Shown in pieces: positions 36,848-46,283 of a stretch of 64,000 bases of DNA. Source of the stretch: Pelagibacterales bacterium SAG-MED50 (GTDB taxonomy: Bacteria; Pseudomonadota; Alphaproteobacteria; Pelagibacterales; Pelagibacteraceae); assembly GCA_014653385.1 (NCBI GenBank), contig JACWER010000006.1:1-64000 (forward strand), read 5' to 3'. The notes beneath the pieces were generated by a model. The model ran no database searches and was not told the origin of the DNA. It saw only the letters and a list, made by a program, of their open reading frames with translations. The translations under genes were made by a program, and so were the position numbers. How positions within the stretch are numbered: the stretch's first letter is position 1; each line of letters starts with the position of its first letter.

Positions 36848-37856
36848 TTAATTTAATTTTATCTTTAAAATTTCTAGTAATTTTTCCTATAACATAAGGT
36901 TTAAAATTATTAGTAAAATGTCTTTTAATTTTATCTAATTTTTTTGGATTAATTATTAAACAAAAACCAACACCACAATTGAAAGTTTTAAGCATTTCTT
37001 TATCAGATATACCATTTTTATGTAACCATTTAAAAATTTTAGATGTTTTAATTTTTTTTAAATTTATTTCTGCTGAAAAATTATTTGGAATTACTCTTTT
37101 GATATTATCAACTATACCACCTCCAGTAATATTGGCACATCCATTAATTAAATTTTTATCTATTAATTTTAAAACTTCACTTACATAAATTTTAGTTGGT
37201 TTAATTAATTCTTTTTTTAAAAATTTATTTTTTTTTATATCTATTTTTTTTTGCTTAATAAGATAATGTACTAAAGAATATCCATTTGAATGCAAACCAC
37301 TTGAAGGAATAGCTAAAATTAAATCATTATTTTTAATTTTATTTTTACTTAAAATTTTATCTTTACCAACAATTCCGACTGCAAAACCTGCAATATCGAA
37401 TTTGCCTTTCTCATATGTACTAGGCATTTCAGCCGTTTCACCGCCAACTAATTCGCATTGAGAAAGCTTGCAGCCTTTTACAATACCTTTAATGATTGAT
37501 TTTAATATTTTTAAATTAATTTTATTAATAGATATGTAATCAAGAAATAGTAAAGGTTTTGCACCTTGAACAATTAAGTCATTAACGCTCATTGCAACCA
37601 AATCAATACCAATAGTGTTGTATTTATTAAGTGTGTTTGCAATTTCTACTTTAGTGCCAACACCATCAGTACACGCAACAATTTTGGGTTGTTTTATGTG
37701 ATTTGGAATGTCTGAAATTGAACCAAAACCACCAATATTTGAAAACTTTTTTTTGCCCTTTTTTTTTGATGAAACAGATGAAATGAAATTAACAAATTTA
37801 TCAGCAGCATTTATGTTAACTCCACTTTTTTTATAGGTTATTAATTTATTATTCAT
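36825..37856 (-). CDS. purM: PurM, phosphoribosylformylglycinamidine cyclo-ligase
   Basis: PurM closes the imidazole ring to form AIR with ATP. The 343-aa protein shows YKKSGVNINAADKFV at the start, CTDGVGTKVEIA near residue 62, DLVAMSVNDLIVQGAKPLLFLDYISI near 85 and GGETAEMPSTY near 138, all characteristic. It diverges from a DUF2066 gene across only 11 bases, so each promoter must overlap the opposite coding sequence. A conserved alphaproteobacterial neighbourhood. Confidence 0.96.
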   Translation of the reverse strand: MNNKLITYKKSGVNINAADKFVNFISSVSSKKKGKKKFSNIGGFGSISDIPNHIKQPKIVACTDGVGTKVEIANTLNKYNTIGIDLVAMSVNDLIVQGAKPLLFLDYISINKINLKILKSIIKGIVKGCKLSQCELVGGETAEMPSTYEKGKFDIAGFAVGIVGKDKILSKNKIKNNDLILAIPSSGLHSNGYSLVHYLIKQKKIDIKKNKFLKKELIKPTKIYVSEVLKLIDKNLINGCANITGGGIVDNIKRVIPNNFSAEINLKKIKTSKIFKWLHKNGISDKEMLKTFNCGVGFCLIINPKKLDKIKRHFTNNFKPYVIGKITRNFKDKIKLNGSVNWI

Positions 37857-37867
37857 TAATATGTTTT

Positions 37868-38947
37868 ATGAGATTTAATATTAAATTTTTTAATTATAAA
37901 AGATTATATATTCATTTTTGCATTCTGGCTTTGTTAAATATTTTTTTTTCCACAGAAAATATTCAAGCAAAGACTTTTTTAATCAATGATATTGAAATAT
38001 CTACTCCTTTTGAGATTAATTTTGATAAAAACAAGATAATAGATGAGGGTTTTATACAGGCATTTAATAGGTTGGTTTTATCAACATTACAAACTCAGGA
38101 TCAAAAAAAGCTTAGTAAAACACCACTTGGTTTAATTAAAAGTATGATTGAAACTTTTTCTATTAAAGAAGAAAAATTTATAGATGAGGTTTATTATTTA
38201 TCTTTAAATGTATCATTTAATAAAAAAAAGATATTAAATTTAATGGAGAAAAAAAATATTTTTCTATCACCTCCAGTTGAAAAAAATATTTTTTTTTTAC
38301 CAATCATAGTAGATAAAGATAAAGATGAAATTTCAATTTTTTCTGAAAATTATATTTTCAATAATTGGAATTATAATAATCAAAAATATCATTTGTTGAG
38401 ATATATTCTACCCAATGAAGATTTAGATGATTTTAATTTAATAAAAAAATATTCAAAAATTTTGGAAAGTTATAATTTTAATGAAATTATAAAAAAATAT
38501 AATTTTAATGATTATATTATATCAATTATCTTTAAAGAAAATAATACTATTAAAGTTTTAAATAAAATAAACTTTAATCATGAAGAAGATCTTAAAAATA
38601 TTACTTTTCAAAATCTCAATATAGATAACTATAAAGAAGCAGACAAATTAATTGAAAGCTTAAAAAGTTTTTATGAAAATTATTGGAAGAGTAAAAATGA
38701 AATTAATACATCTGTAAAGATATCTTTAACTATTTCAATCAATAATAATGACAATTCAGAAATTTCAAAATTTAATGAAATATTAGATGATACAGATCTT
38801 GTATATAATTATTATATTTATAAATTTAACAACAAAAATATTTTTTATAAAATTATTTTTAATGGATCACCAGATCATTTCCTTAAGTTCATGAAAAATA
38901 AAAACTATGAATTTGATATTCAAAATAAAATTTGGGTAGTTAAATGA
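37868..38947 (+). CDS. DUF2066-like exported protein
   Basis: A 359-aa protein with a signal peptide (KRLYIHFCILALLNIFFS, cleavage near ENIQA) and a central region matching DUF2066 in pattern (GFIQAFNRLVLSTL near residue 62, then YYLSLNVSFNKKKILNLM). The family has no known function. The order purM / DUF2066 / hda is widespread in Alphaproteobacteria, usually with a CDP-alcohol phosphatidyltransferase between, which is missing here. It overlaps the following hda gene by four bases. Confidence 0.72.
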   Translation: MRFNIKFFNYKRLYIHFCILALLNIFFSTENIQAKTFLINDIEISTPFEINFDKNKIIDEGFIQAFNRLVLSTLQTQDQKKLSKTPLGLIKSMIETFSIKEEKFIDEVYYLSLNVSFNKKKILNLMEKKNIFLSPPVEKNIFFLPIIVDKDKDEISIFSENYIFNNWNYNNQKYHLLRYILPNEDLDDFNLIKKYSKILESYNFNEIIKKYNFNDYIISIIFKENNTIKVLNKINFNHEEDLKNITFQNLNIDNYKEADKLIESLKSFYENYWKSKNEINTSVKISLTISINNNDNSEISKFNEILDDTDLVYNYYIYKFNNKNIFYKIIFNGSPDHFLKFMKNKNYEFDIQNKIWVVK

Positions 38948-39606
38948 ATGATTTAAATCAATTAATACTTAATTTTGATTATGATCAAAATTTTAAAGAT
39001 CAGGATTTTTATGTTTCTAAAAGTAATGAGTTTGCATTTAAATTATTAAATAGTTGGCCTAGATGGGAAAAAAATTTTGTGAATTTAATTGGAGAAAATT
39101 TTTCAGGAAAAACTCATTTAATAAATATTTTTTTGGAAAAGTTTAAAGGAATCAAGATAGAAGCTAATGAAATTAATAATGAATTTTTAAAAAAAATTAA
39201 GGTCTTTGAAAATATAATTATTGAAAATTTGAATGATAAAATTGATGAAAATTTATTGTTTACTTTATTAAATTTTATTGATCAGGATCATAAATATTTG
39301 ATTTTAACCTCTAAAAAGCCAATTGTTGATTACTCCTTTAAGCTAAACGACTTAAATTCAAGATCTAAAAATTTTTTGTTATGTAATATAGAAAAACCAG
39401 GAGATGATTTGATGTTTGCGCTCATATTAAAAAATTTATCTGATCGTCAAATATCTATAGACAAGAAATTAGTAGATTTTATTATTAAAAGAATTGATAG
39501 ATCGTATGGCAAAATTTTTGATTTCATATATAAAATCGACAAAATTAGTTTAAAACGAAAAAAACCAATCGATTTTAAAGTTATAAAAGAAGCCTTAGGA
39601 GAATAA
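38944..39606 (+). CDS. hda: Hda-like DnaA-related AAA+ protein
   Basis: Hda works with the DNA sliding clamp to drive hydrolysis of DnaA-ATP after initiation. The 220-aa protein has an N-terminal clamp-binding-like motif QLILNF at residues 6-11, a Walker A GENFSGKTHL near residue 51, and a DnaA-type domain III pattern without the C-terminal DNA-binding domain IV. The Walker B region is degenerate (IIIENLND) as in many Hda homologues, though the E. coli residues differ. It is followed directly by aspS, which starts at the next base. Confidence 0.83.
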   Translation: MNDLNQLILNFDYDQNFKDQDFYVSKSNEFAFKLLNSWPRWEKNFVNLIGENFSGKTHLINIFLEKFKGIKIEANEINNEFLKKIKVFENIIIENLNDKIDENLLFTLLNFIDQDHKYLILTSKKPIVDYSFKLNDLNSRSKNFLLCNIEKPGDDLMFALILKNLSDRQISIDKKLVDFIIKRIDRSYGKIFDFIYKIDKISLKRKKPIDFKVIKEALGE

Positions 39607-41391
39607 TTGAACAAATATAGATCACATAATTGTAATGAATTAAGAAAAGATGATTTAGATAAAAACATTTCAATCTCTGGTTGGATTAATAAAAAAAGAG
39701 ATCATGGGAACCTTTTATTTATTGACCTACGAGATAACTACGGAATTACCCAATGTATTATAGATAAAGAAAATAAAAATTTTTTAGATTTAGAGAAAAC
39801 TCAACTTGAAACAGTCATAAAAGTTAATGGAAAAGTTGTTAGTCGCTCTGATGAGACGATTAATAAAGAAATTGAAACTGGAGAAATTGAAGTTGTTATA
39901 AATGAATTTGAAATATTAGGGACTTGCAAAGAATTACCAATGCCAGTTTTTAGCGATCAAGAATATGCCGAAGAAATAAGATTAAAATATAGATTTTTAG
40001 ATTTAAGAAGAAAAAAAATTCATGAAAATATAATTTTAAGATCAAAAGTGATTTCATATATCAGAAATGAAATGACTAAACTTGGTTTTTTAGAATTTCA
40101 AACACCAATTTTAACCTCATCAAGTCCAGAAGGCGCAAGAGATTTCTTGGTTCCAAGCAGACTAAACCCTGGAAAATTTTATGCATTACCACAAGCACCT
40201 CAGCAATTTAAACAATTAATAATGGTCTCTGGTTTTGATAAATATTTTCAAATTGCTCCTTGTTTTAGAGATGAAGATGCTAGAGCCGATAGAAGTCCAG
40301 GGGAATTTTATCAATTAGATTTAGAAATGTCTTTTGTGGAACAAGAAGATGTTTTTAATGTTGTTGAAACTTTAATGGTTAATACTTTTAAGAAATTCTC
40401 AAATAAAAAACTATTGTACGATAAGTTTCCAAAAATTTCATATGTTGATGCAATGTTAAAATATGGAAGTGACAAGCCTGATTTAAGAAACCCATTACTT
40501 ATAAATGATATTACGAAAATATTTACAAGAGAAGATGTATCGTTTGAGATATTTAAAAAACTTGTAAAATCTGGTTCAAAAGTAAGATGTATTTCAACCA
40601 AAAATACAAAAGATAAACCCAGAAGCTTTTTTGACAATATTGATAAATGGGCGAAAGAACAGGGTGCTTCTGGATTAGCATATTTTACTTTTGAAAAAGA
40701 AGATCAACTTTCAGCTAAAGGACCGATTGGAAAGTTTTTTTCGCATGAAGCTTTAGAAGAAATTATGAAACAAACTAACTCAGAAGTAGGGGATAGTATT
40801 TTCATGGCTTGTGGAAAGCAAAATGATCTAGAAAAAATTACCTCACTCGCAAGAGATAAAATAGCAAAAGATCTAGATTTAATTGACGATAATGTTTTTG
40901 CATTTTGCTGGATTGTTGATTATCCAATGTTTGAAAAAGATGAAGTAACTAACAAAATTGAGTTTAGTCATAATCCATTTTCTATGCCACAAGGAAATTT
41001 AACTGAAGAAAATTTTGAAAAACCTTTAGATATATTGGCTTATCAATACGATATTGTCTGCAATGGTATTGAACTTTCTTCTGGTGCTATAAGAAACCAC
41101 AAACCAGAACTTATGTATAAACTTTTTTCAATAGCAGGCTATGACAAGAAACAAGTAGATGAAAAATTTAGTGGTATGATTAATGCATTAAGTTATGGAG
41201 CCCCACCTCATGGAGGAATAGCACCTGGTATTGATAGAATTGTAATGTTGCTAGCGAATGAAAAAAATATTAGAGAAGTAACAATGTTCCCTATGAATCA
41301 AAATGCACAAGACTTAATGATGAAAGCTCCATCTGACGTGAGCGAGGACCAATTAAAAGAACTTGGTATTGCTATAAAAAATAAGAAATAA
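39607..41391 (+). CDS. aspS: AspS, aspartyl-tRNA synthetase
   Basis: Class II synthetase, 594 aa, the bacterial type with an OB-fold anticodon domain (residues 1-110), catalytic core and GAD insertion. Visible are GWINKKRDHGNLLFIDLRD, the class II motif 2 region FRDEDARADRSPGEFYQLDLEMSF near 220, and motif 3 GAPPHGGIAPGIDRIVMLL near 530. The start codon is TTG, right after the hda stop. Whether it is discriminating or also charges tRNA-Asn cannot be told; many Alphaproteobacteria use the non-discriminating form with GatCAB. Confidence 0.96.
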   Translation: MNKYRSHNCNELRKDDLDKNISISGWINKKRDHGNLLFIDLRDNYGITQCIIDKENKNFLDLEKTQLETVIKVNGKVVSRSDETINKEIETGEIEVVINEFEILGTCKELPMPVFSDQEYAEEIRLKYRFLDLRRKKIHENIILRSKVISYIRNEMTKLGFLEFQTPILTSSSPEGARDFLVPSRLNPGKFYALPQAPQQFKQLIMVSGFDKYFQIAPCFRDEDARADRSPGEFYQLDLEMSFVEQEDVFNVVETLMVNTFKKFSNKKLLYDKFPKISYVDAMLKYGSDKPDLRNPLLINDITKIFTREDVSFEIFKKLVKSGSKVRCISTKNTKDKPRSFFDNIDKWAKEQGASGLAYFTFEKEDQLSAKGPIGKFFSHEALEEIMKQTNSEVGDSIFMACGKQNDLEKITSLARDKIAKDLDLIDDNVFAFCWIVDYPMFEKDEVTNKIEFSHNPFSMPQGNLTEENFEKPLDILAYQYDIVCNGIELSSGAIRNHKPELMYKLFSIAGYDKKQVDEKFSGMINALSYGAPPHGGIAPGIDRIVMLLANEKNIREVTMFPMNQNAQDLMMKAPSDVSEDQLKELGIAIKNKK

Positions 41392-41393
41392 AA

Positions 41394-42218
41394 TTATTTT
41401 TTACCTTTTAAACTTATTTTAACGTCTGAAAGATCTACTAAATTTTTCTTATAATTATTTCTTACAAAACCTTTACTGGTTATATCTTTTACAATTTTTA
41501 ACAATTGGTTTTGGTCTTCAGATTGATTTTCTTCACTTGTAGTTGACTCGCTACCGCCAATTGAAGGTGTATGAGCCAGATCTTCTCTATTTTGATATGA
41601 TATTGCTAATTCTCTAAAAATATAATCTAGTATTGAACTTGCACTTAGTATTCTGTCATTACCATGCACTTTTCCAGATGGTTCAAACTTTGTGCCAACA
41701 AATGCACTAATGAATTCATCAAGTGGTACACCATATTGAAGTCCTAATGAGACGGCTATTGCAAAATTATTCATTAGAGCTTTTACTAACTCTCCTTCTT
41801 TGCTTGTATCAATAAAAATTTCTCCTATTTTGCCGTCTTCATACTCACCAGTATGAAGGTAAACTTTATGATCTCCAATAGTAGCTTTTTGGATGTAACC
41901 TTTCCTTCTATCTGGCATTCCAAATCTTTTACCACCTCTTTCAGATGATTTATTGAAGTTTGCAATAATGTTTTCTTTGTTTTCTGTACTAACTTGGCTT
42001 ACTTCAGCTACGACTTCTACCTTTTTACTTTCAATGACTTTATTATTATTTGGATCAAGACTTTTTGTTTTACGATTATCAAGTTTAACATCTAGGACCT
42101 CAAATTTTCCATCATCTCTTTTTTCAAGGTTTTTCAACTCTGTTTCATTTATATCATCTAAGTAATGATTAACTTTAAACGTACATGTGTAGTAAGTCTC
42201 AACTAAATATTTTGCCAT
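41394..42218 (-). CDS. Orphan TSCPD-domain protein (C-terminal part of B12-dependent RNR)
   Basis: A 274-aa protein whose middle, [40 protein letters not shown] and [34 protein letters not shown], matches the C-terminal TSCPD region of adenosylcobalamin-dependent ribonucleotide reductase (NrdJ) in Alphaproteobacteria. The radical-forming catalytic core is absent: there are no glycyl/cysteine active-site motifs, and the N-terminal part (residues 1-100) is hydrophilic and unrelated to the core. It could be a separately encoded regulator or relic of class II RNR. It is convergent with aspS and alone. Confidence 0.75.
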   Translation of the reverse strand: MAKYLVETYYTCTFKVNHYLDDINETELKNLEKRDDGKFEVLDVKLDNRKTKSLDPNNNKVIESKKVEVVAEVSQVSTENKENIIANFNKSSERGGKRFGMPDRRKGYIQKATIGDHKVYLHTGEYEDGKIGEIFIDTSKEGELVKALMNNFAIAVSLGLQYGVPLDEFISAFVGTKFEPSGKVHGNDRILSASSILDYIFRELAISYQNREDLAHTPSIGGSESTTSEENQSEDQNQLLKIVKDITSKGFVRNNYKKNLVDLSDVKISLKGKK

Positions 42219-42323
42219 TTAACTCCAATTTAAATTTTAATTTGAATATTGAATTTATTAATTTATATACAAATTCACATTTTAGTCTAATTTAAATTAT
42301 ACAATTTTTGATTGAATAAATAA

Positions 42324-42689
42324 ATGAATTTTATGTTGACACTTTTAAAAAAAATTTTCACTTGGTGGAATCAAGATACCTTTGGTACTAGATTAAAAAC
42401 AATTTTTTTTGGAAAATTAATTGGTAGTGATGAACTTGGTAATAAATATTATGAAAGTAAAAATGGAAAGAGATGGGTTATTTATGCAAATACTATTGAT
42501 GCTTCTAAAATACCAGTTGAGTGGTATTCATGGATGCATTTTACCCATAACAATATAGAAAAAACCCATGAACTTGAAAAATATGATTGGCAAAAACCTC
42601 ATCAATCAAATTTAACTGGTACTGAAAAAGCTTATTATCCAAATAAAGATAAAGATGGAATTAAAAAGAAATATTCTAGTTGGAAATAA
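42324..42689 (+). CDS. NDUFA12 (B17.2)-like accessory subunit of complex I
   Basis: The 121-aa protein matches the NDUFA12 family: WWNQDTFGTRLKTIFFGKLIGSDELGNKYYE and RWVIYANTIDASKIPVEWYSWMHF are the diagnostic segments. NDUFA12 is an accessory subunit of NADH:ubiquinone oxidoreductase shared by Alphaproteobacteria and mitochondria, located on the cytoplasmic arm. Two starts (ATG at 42324 or ATG three codons later) are possible. The 3' end overlaps the following DUF2155 gene by 35 bases, a conserved alphaproteobacterial neighbourhood. Confidence 0.92.
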   Translation: MNFMLTLLKKIFTWWNQDTFGTRLKTIFFGKLIGSDELGNKYYESKNGKRWVIYANTIDASKIPVEWYSWMHFTHNNIEKTHELEKYDWQKPHQSNLTGTEKAYYPNKDKDGIKKKYSSWK

Positions 42690-43062
42690 TAAATTTAACT
42701 TTTATTTTTTCATTTTTTTAATTTATTTTTTTTTAATAAATTTTTCATTTGCAAATGATAATAAAGAAGGTTCTTTTACAGATTTAAAAATTTTGAATAA
42801 AATTAGTTCAAAAAATACCTTAGTAAAATTAAAAAATGGAGAGTTAATTACATTCAAGGATCTCTCTATAAAAAGTTTAAAATGTAAAAATTCAGAATTT
42901 GATGATAATCCTGAAATTACAGCATATATACAAGTCAAAGATTTAAACGAAAAAAATAATAATGAGGTGTTTGTATTTAATGGATGGATGTTTTCATCTA
43001 GCCCAGCAATTACTCCATTTGATCACCCAGTATATGATGTTTGGCTCATAAAATGCTATTAG
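42655..43062 (+). CDS. DUF2155 exported protein
   Basis: A 135-aa protein with an N-terminal hydrophobic signal segment (FNFYFFIFLIYFFLINFSFA, likely cleavage after SFA) and a DUF2155 domain whose end FNGWMFSSSPAITPFDHPVYDVWLIKC is diagnostic. Two conserved cysteines are present (SLKCKN and the final C). The family has no known function but follows the NDUFA12 gene across Alphaproteobacteria, so a role in respiratory complex assembly or the periplasm is possible. It overlaps NDUFA12 by 35 bases and accC by four bases in the opposite direction. Confidence 0.88.
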   Translation: MELKRNILVGNNKFNFYFFIFLIYFFLINFSFANDNKEGSFTDLKILNKISSKNTLVKLKNGELITFKDLSIKSLKCKNSEFDDNPEITAYIQVKDLNEKNNNEVFVFNGWMFSSSPAITPFDHPVYDVWLIKCY

Positions 43063-44396
43063 ACTATAGTATCTTTATCTAACCAGCTTACATTAAAATC
43101 AGAATTAATAAATTTTTTATGACTTAGAAGTTTTTTATGGAGTGGAATGGTAGTTGTAATTCCCTCTATAACAAATTCATCAAGAGATCTGTTCATTCTT
43201 TGAATTGCTTCTGTTCTGTTTCTTCCATGACAAATTAGTTTACAAACCATACTATCATAATAGGGAGTAACCTTATATCCTTGAAAAATAGCTCCATCCA
43301 CTCTAGTTCTGAAACCAGATGGCTGGTGACACATGCCTATAGTTCCAGGGGATGGTTGAAAGTTCTTGCTTGCATCCTCTGCATTAATTCTACACTCAAT
43401 TGCATGACCTCTTGGATTTATATCATTCTGTTTTAAAGCTGTTTCTCCAGAAAAGGCAATCCAAATTTGTTCCTTAATTATATCAATACCGGTAACCATT
43501 TCTGTTACAGGATGTTCAACTTGAACTCTTGTATTCATCTCTAAAAAATAAAATTTTCCATCTTCATAAATAAATTCTACAGTTCCAGCCCCTAAATAAC
43601 CAATTTTTTCCACCATATTTACTGTTCTTTGAAATAAATCTTTTCTTATTTCATCATTAAGAACTGGACTTGGAGTTTCTTCAATTAATTTTTGATGTCT
43701 TCTTTGAACAGAGCAATCTCTCTCATGAAGGTGAACAACATTATTTTTACCTGCTAAGATTTGAACTTCTATATGTCTTGGATTTTGAAAAAACTTTTCA
43801 ATATAAACCTCATCATTATCAAAGTATTTTTTTGCCTCTAATTTTGCAGTAGAAAATAAGGTTTCAAATTCCTCATCTTTGTGAACGATTTTCATCCCTT
43901 TCCCACCACCACCACCTGATGCTTTAATTAAGACAGGAAATCCAATTTTTTTACATAACTCTTTAGCCTGAGCTATATCAGTAACCCCACCCTCAGAACC
44001 TTCGATTACTGGCAAACCATTTTCTTTAGCTATTCTCTTTGCTTGGATCTTATCTCCCATCATTTCTATATGTTTAGATGATGCACCTATGAAACTTATT
44101 TTGTTCTCTTCAAGAATTTTTGCAAAACTGATGTTTTCAGATAAAAATCCATAGCCGGGATGCACTGCATCTGCATTGGTAAGCTCAATTGCTGACATTA
44201 AATTTGGGATATTTAGGTAACTATTTGCAGGTTGATGCGATCCTATACACACACTTTCATCTGCCATTCTTACATGCATACTTCCTCTATCTACATCAGA
44301 GTGAACAGCAACAGTAGGAATTCCCCATTCTTTACATGCTCTAATAATTCTAACTGCAATTTCCCCACGGTTTGCAATTAAGATTTTTTTAAACAT
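43059..44396 (-). CDS. accC: AccC, biotin carboxylase
   Basis: Biotin carboxylase subunit of acetyl-CoA carboxylase, 445 aa. The ATP-grasp motif KASGGGGGKGMKIV near residue 160, RDCSVQRRHQKLIEE near 227, FLEMNTRVQVEHPVTEMVTG near 282 and the N-terminal FKKILIANRGEIAVRIIRA are all visible. It follows accB after four bases, an accB-accC pair as in most bacteria. The upstream gene aroQ starts the series. No autoregulation site was seen. Confidence 0.97.
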   Translation of the reverse strand: MFKKILIANRGEIAVRIIRACKEWGIPTVAVHSDVDRGSMHVRMADESVCIGSHQPANSYLNIPNLMSAIELTNADAVHPGYGFLSENISFAKILEENKISFIGASSKHIEMMGDKIQAKRIAKENGLPVIEGSEGGVTDIAQAKELCKKIGFPVLIKASGGGGGKGMKIVHKDEEFETLFSTAKLEAKKYFDNDEVYIEKFFQNPRHIEVQILAGKNNVVHLHERDCSVQRRHQKLIEETPSPVLNDEIRKDLFQRTVNMVEKIGYLGAGTVEFIYEDGKFYFLEMNTRVQVEHPVTEMVTGIDIIKEQIWIAFSGETALKQNDINPRGHAIECRINAEDASKNFQPSPGTIGMCHQPSGFRTRVDGAIFQGYKVTPYYDSMVCKLICHGRNRTEAIQRMNRSLDEFVIEGITTTIPLHKKLLSHKKFINSDFNVSWLDKDTIV

Positions 44397-44400
44397 TATT

Positions 44401-44835
44401 TTATTCTAGAATGATAATAGTTTGACCAAACTCAACAGGATGACCATCTTCAACACAAATTTCTTTTACAATACCATCTGCAATTGATGGTACATGATTC
44501 ATTGTTTTCATTGCCTCAACAATCATAATGGTATCACCTTTTTTAATTTTTTTACCAACTTCAACAAATTTTTTCGCCCCAGGCTCTGGAGCATGGTAAG
44601 CAGTTCCAATAATTGGTGAGGTAATTTCAGTACCAGATATTATATTAGATTTTTCAGAAACATTTTCATTTCTAGTTTGTGTATTTGCCGATGCTTGAAT
44701 TGGCTGATTGCTAATACTCAAATTATTTTTTGAAACTTTAATTTTAGTATCTTTTTCAGTAATTTCTATTTCAGTAAGATTATACTCATCTAAATAATCA
44801 CTTAATTCTTTAATTATTCTTTTATCTATTTTCAT
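44401..44835 (-). CDS. accB: AccB, biotin carboxyl carrier protein
   Basis: BCCP, 144 aa. The biotinyl lysine is K110 in VEAMKTMNHVPS, in a C-terminal biotinyl domain (about 70-144), following a helical N-terminus and a Ser/Asn/Gln-rich linker (about 40-65). The linker is short compared with E. coli. The start overlaps the end of aroQ by 14 bases, and accC follows four bases later. Confidence 0.96.
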   Translation of the reverse strand: MKIDKRIIKELSDYLDEYNLTEIEITEKDTKIKVSKNNLSISNQPIQASANTQTRNENVSEKSNIISGTEITSPIIGTAYHAPEPGAKKFVEVGKKIKKGDTIMIVEAMKTMNHVPSIADGIVKEICVEDGHPVEFGQTIIILE

Positions 44836-45271
44836 TTTTTAAGATCTTCTCTAATGAAATTATGGCCAAAATATAACCTTCGACACCTAAACCAAAAATT
44901 CCCCCTGTTGCTATATCACTTATAAGAGATTTGTGTCTAAACTCTTCTCTTTTGTATATATTTGAAATATGTAATTCAATTATTGGTTTTTTAAACAAAT
45001 CAAGAGCATCTCTGATTGCAACCGAAGTGTGAGTAAAGCCTGCAGCATTAATTATCATACCATCATTATTTTTTCTAGCATCCTGAATTAAATTAACCAA
45101 TTCTCCCTCTATATTCGATTGTACAAATTCTAATTCAATACCAATTTTGTTTGATTCTTTTAAACAATTTTCTTTTAATTGATCAAAAGTAGTTGAACCA
45201 TATTGTGATTGTTCTCTTTCACCTAATAGATTAATATTTGGGCCATTAATAATAATAATTTTACTATTCAT
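44822..45271 (-). CDS. aroQ: AroQ, type II 3-dehydroquinate dehydratase
   Basis: AroQ removes water from 3-dehydroquinate in the shikimate pathway. I start it at the ATG at 45271 (protein MNSKIIIINGPNINLLG, 149 aa), since the ORF-track start lies 13 codons upstream inside the divergent thiS. Visible motifs are the flexible loop GEREQSQYG with the active-site Tyr, NAAGFTHTSVAIRDAL near residue 74 and EELHISNI-type segment ELHISNIYKREEFRHKS. aroQ-accB-accC is a conserved alphaproteobacterial cluster. Its start codon is 16 bases from the divergent thiS start. Confidence 0.94.
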   Translation of the reverse strand: MNSKIIIINGPNINLLGEREQSQYGSTTFDQLKENCLKESNKIGIELEFVQSNIEGELVNLIQDARKNNDGMIINAAGFTHTSVAIRDALDLFKKPIIELHISNIYKREEFRHKSLISDIATGGIFGLGVEGYILAIISLEKILKNENR

Positions 45272-45287
45272 CCAGTTCTTATATACG

Positions 45288-45506
45288 ATGACGAAACTAA
45301 AAAAAATCAAAATTAAAGTGAATGGAAAATTAAAATTTGTACCCGAAAATTATAAAATTTCAGATTTAGTAAAAGATCTTAAGATTTCTCTAAAAAAAGT
45401 AGCAATTGAACTTAATCAAGAGATAATGGATAAAAAGAAAATTAGTAAAATTACTCTAAAAAAAGATGATAAAATGGAGATAGTTCATTTTATTGGAGGA
45501 GGTTAA
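45288..45506 (+). CDS. thiS: ThiS, sulfur carrier protein
   Basis: ThiS carries sulfur as a C-terminal thiocarboxylate for thiazole synthesis. The 72-aa ubiquitin-like protein ends in GGG, giving the needed C-terminal Gly-Gly. It is followed immediately by thiG. SAR11 cells are known to lack thiC and need an HMP precursor while keeping thiazole genes, which fits; neither thiC nor thiO is in the window, so that remains a comparison. The leader to the ATG is too short for a TPP riboswitch. Confidence 0.88.
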   Translation: MTKLKKIKIKVNGKLKFVPENYKISDLVKDLKISLKKVAIELNQEIMDKKKISKITLKKDDKMEIVHFIGGG

Positions 45507-46283
45507 ATGAAAAATGACAAAATAGTTATAGCAAACAAAAAATTTAATTCTCGACTAATTGTAGGTACAGGCAAATATAAAAGCATGACTGAGTGTGCAA
45601 AAGCTATTAAATTTTCTGGAGCGGAAATCGTGACAGTTGCTGTTAGAAGGGTAAATATAATTGATAAAAAAAAACCTCTTCTTATGGATTATGTTGATCC
45701 AAAGAAAATTACTTATTTACCAAATACAGCAGGATGTTTTACTTCTGAAGAAGCTTTAAGGACACTTCGACTGGCAAGAGAAATTGGTGGTTGGAAATTA
45801 GTTAAATTAGAAGTGTTGGGAGATAAAAAAAATTTATTTCCTGATATGATTGAGACTTTAAAATCAACTGAGGTTTTGGCTAAAGAGGGTTTTAAGGTTA
45901 TGGTTTATTGCAGCGATGATCCACTTATGGCAAAACGTTTAGAAAACTCTGGTGCAGATGCAATAATGCCGTTAGCTGCTCCTATTGGCTCTGGTTTAGG
46001 TATTCAAAATAAAACAAATATTGAAATTATTAGAAATCAAACTAAATTACCTCTGATTATTGATGCAGGTTTAGGTCAAGCATCAGACGCAACAATTGCA
46101 ATGGAGTTAGGTTGTGACGGTGTTTTAGTTAATACTGCGATTGCGAAAGCAAAAAAACCTTATGATATGGCTCTAGCTTTTAAGAATGCAGTAATTGCTG
46201 GTAGACATTCTTTTTTAGCAGGACGTATTAATAAATATTTATACGGAAATGCTTCTTCACCAAAAACTGGAATTATTAAATAG
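45507..46283 (+). CDS. thiG: ThiG, thiazole synthase
   Basis: ThiG condenses dehydroglycine or glycine-derived imine, DXP and ThiS-thiocarboxylate to the thiamin thiazole. The 258-aa TIM-barrel protein shows [17 protein letters not shown] at the start, the active-site lysine region [17 protein letters not shown], and [20 protein letters not shown] near residue 152. It directly follows thiS. It is convergent with the RNase E/G gene and overlaps it by eight bases. Confidence 0.95.
   Translation: MKNDKIVIANKKFNSRLIVGTGKYKSMTECAKAIKFSGAEIVTVAVRRVNIIDKKKPLLMDYVDPKKITYLPNTAGCFTSEEALRTLRLAREIGGWKLVKLEVLGDKKNLFPDMIETLKSTEVLAKEGFKVMVYCSDDPLMAKRLENSGADAIMPLAAPIGSGLGIQNKTNIEIIRNQTKLPLIIDAGLGQASDATIAMELGCDGVLVNTAIAKAKKPYDMALAFKNAVIAGRHSFLAGRINKYLYGNASSPKTGIIK

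Noticed and set aside
45272-45287. TPP riboswitch before thiS
   Set aside because: Only 16 noncoding bases exist between the divergent start codons.
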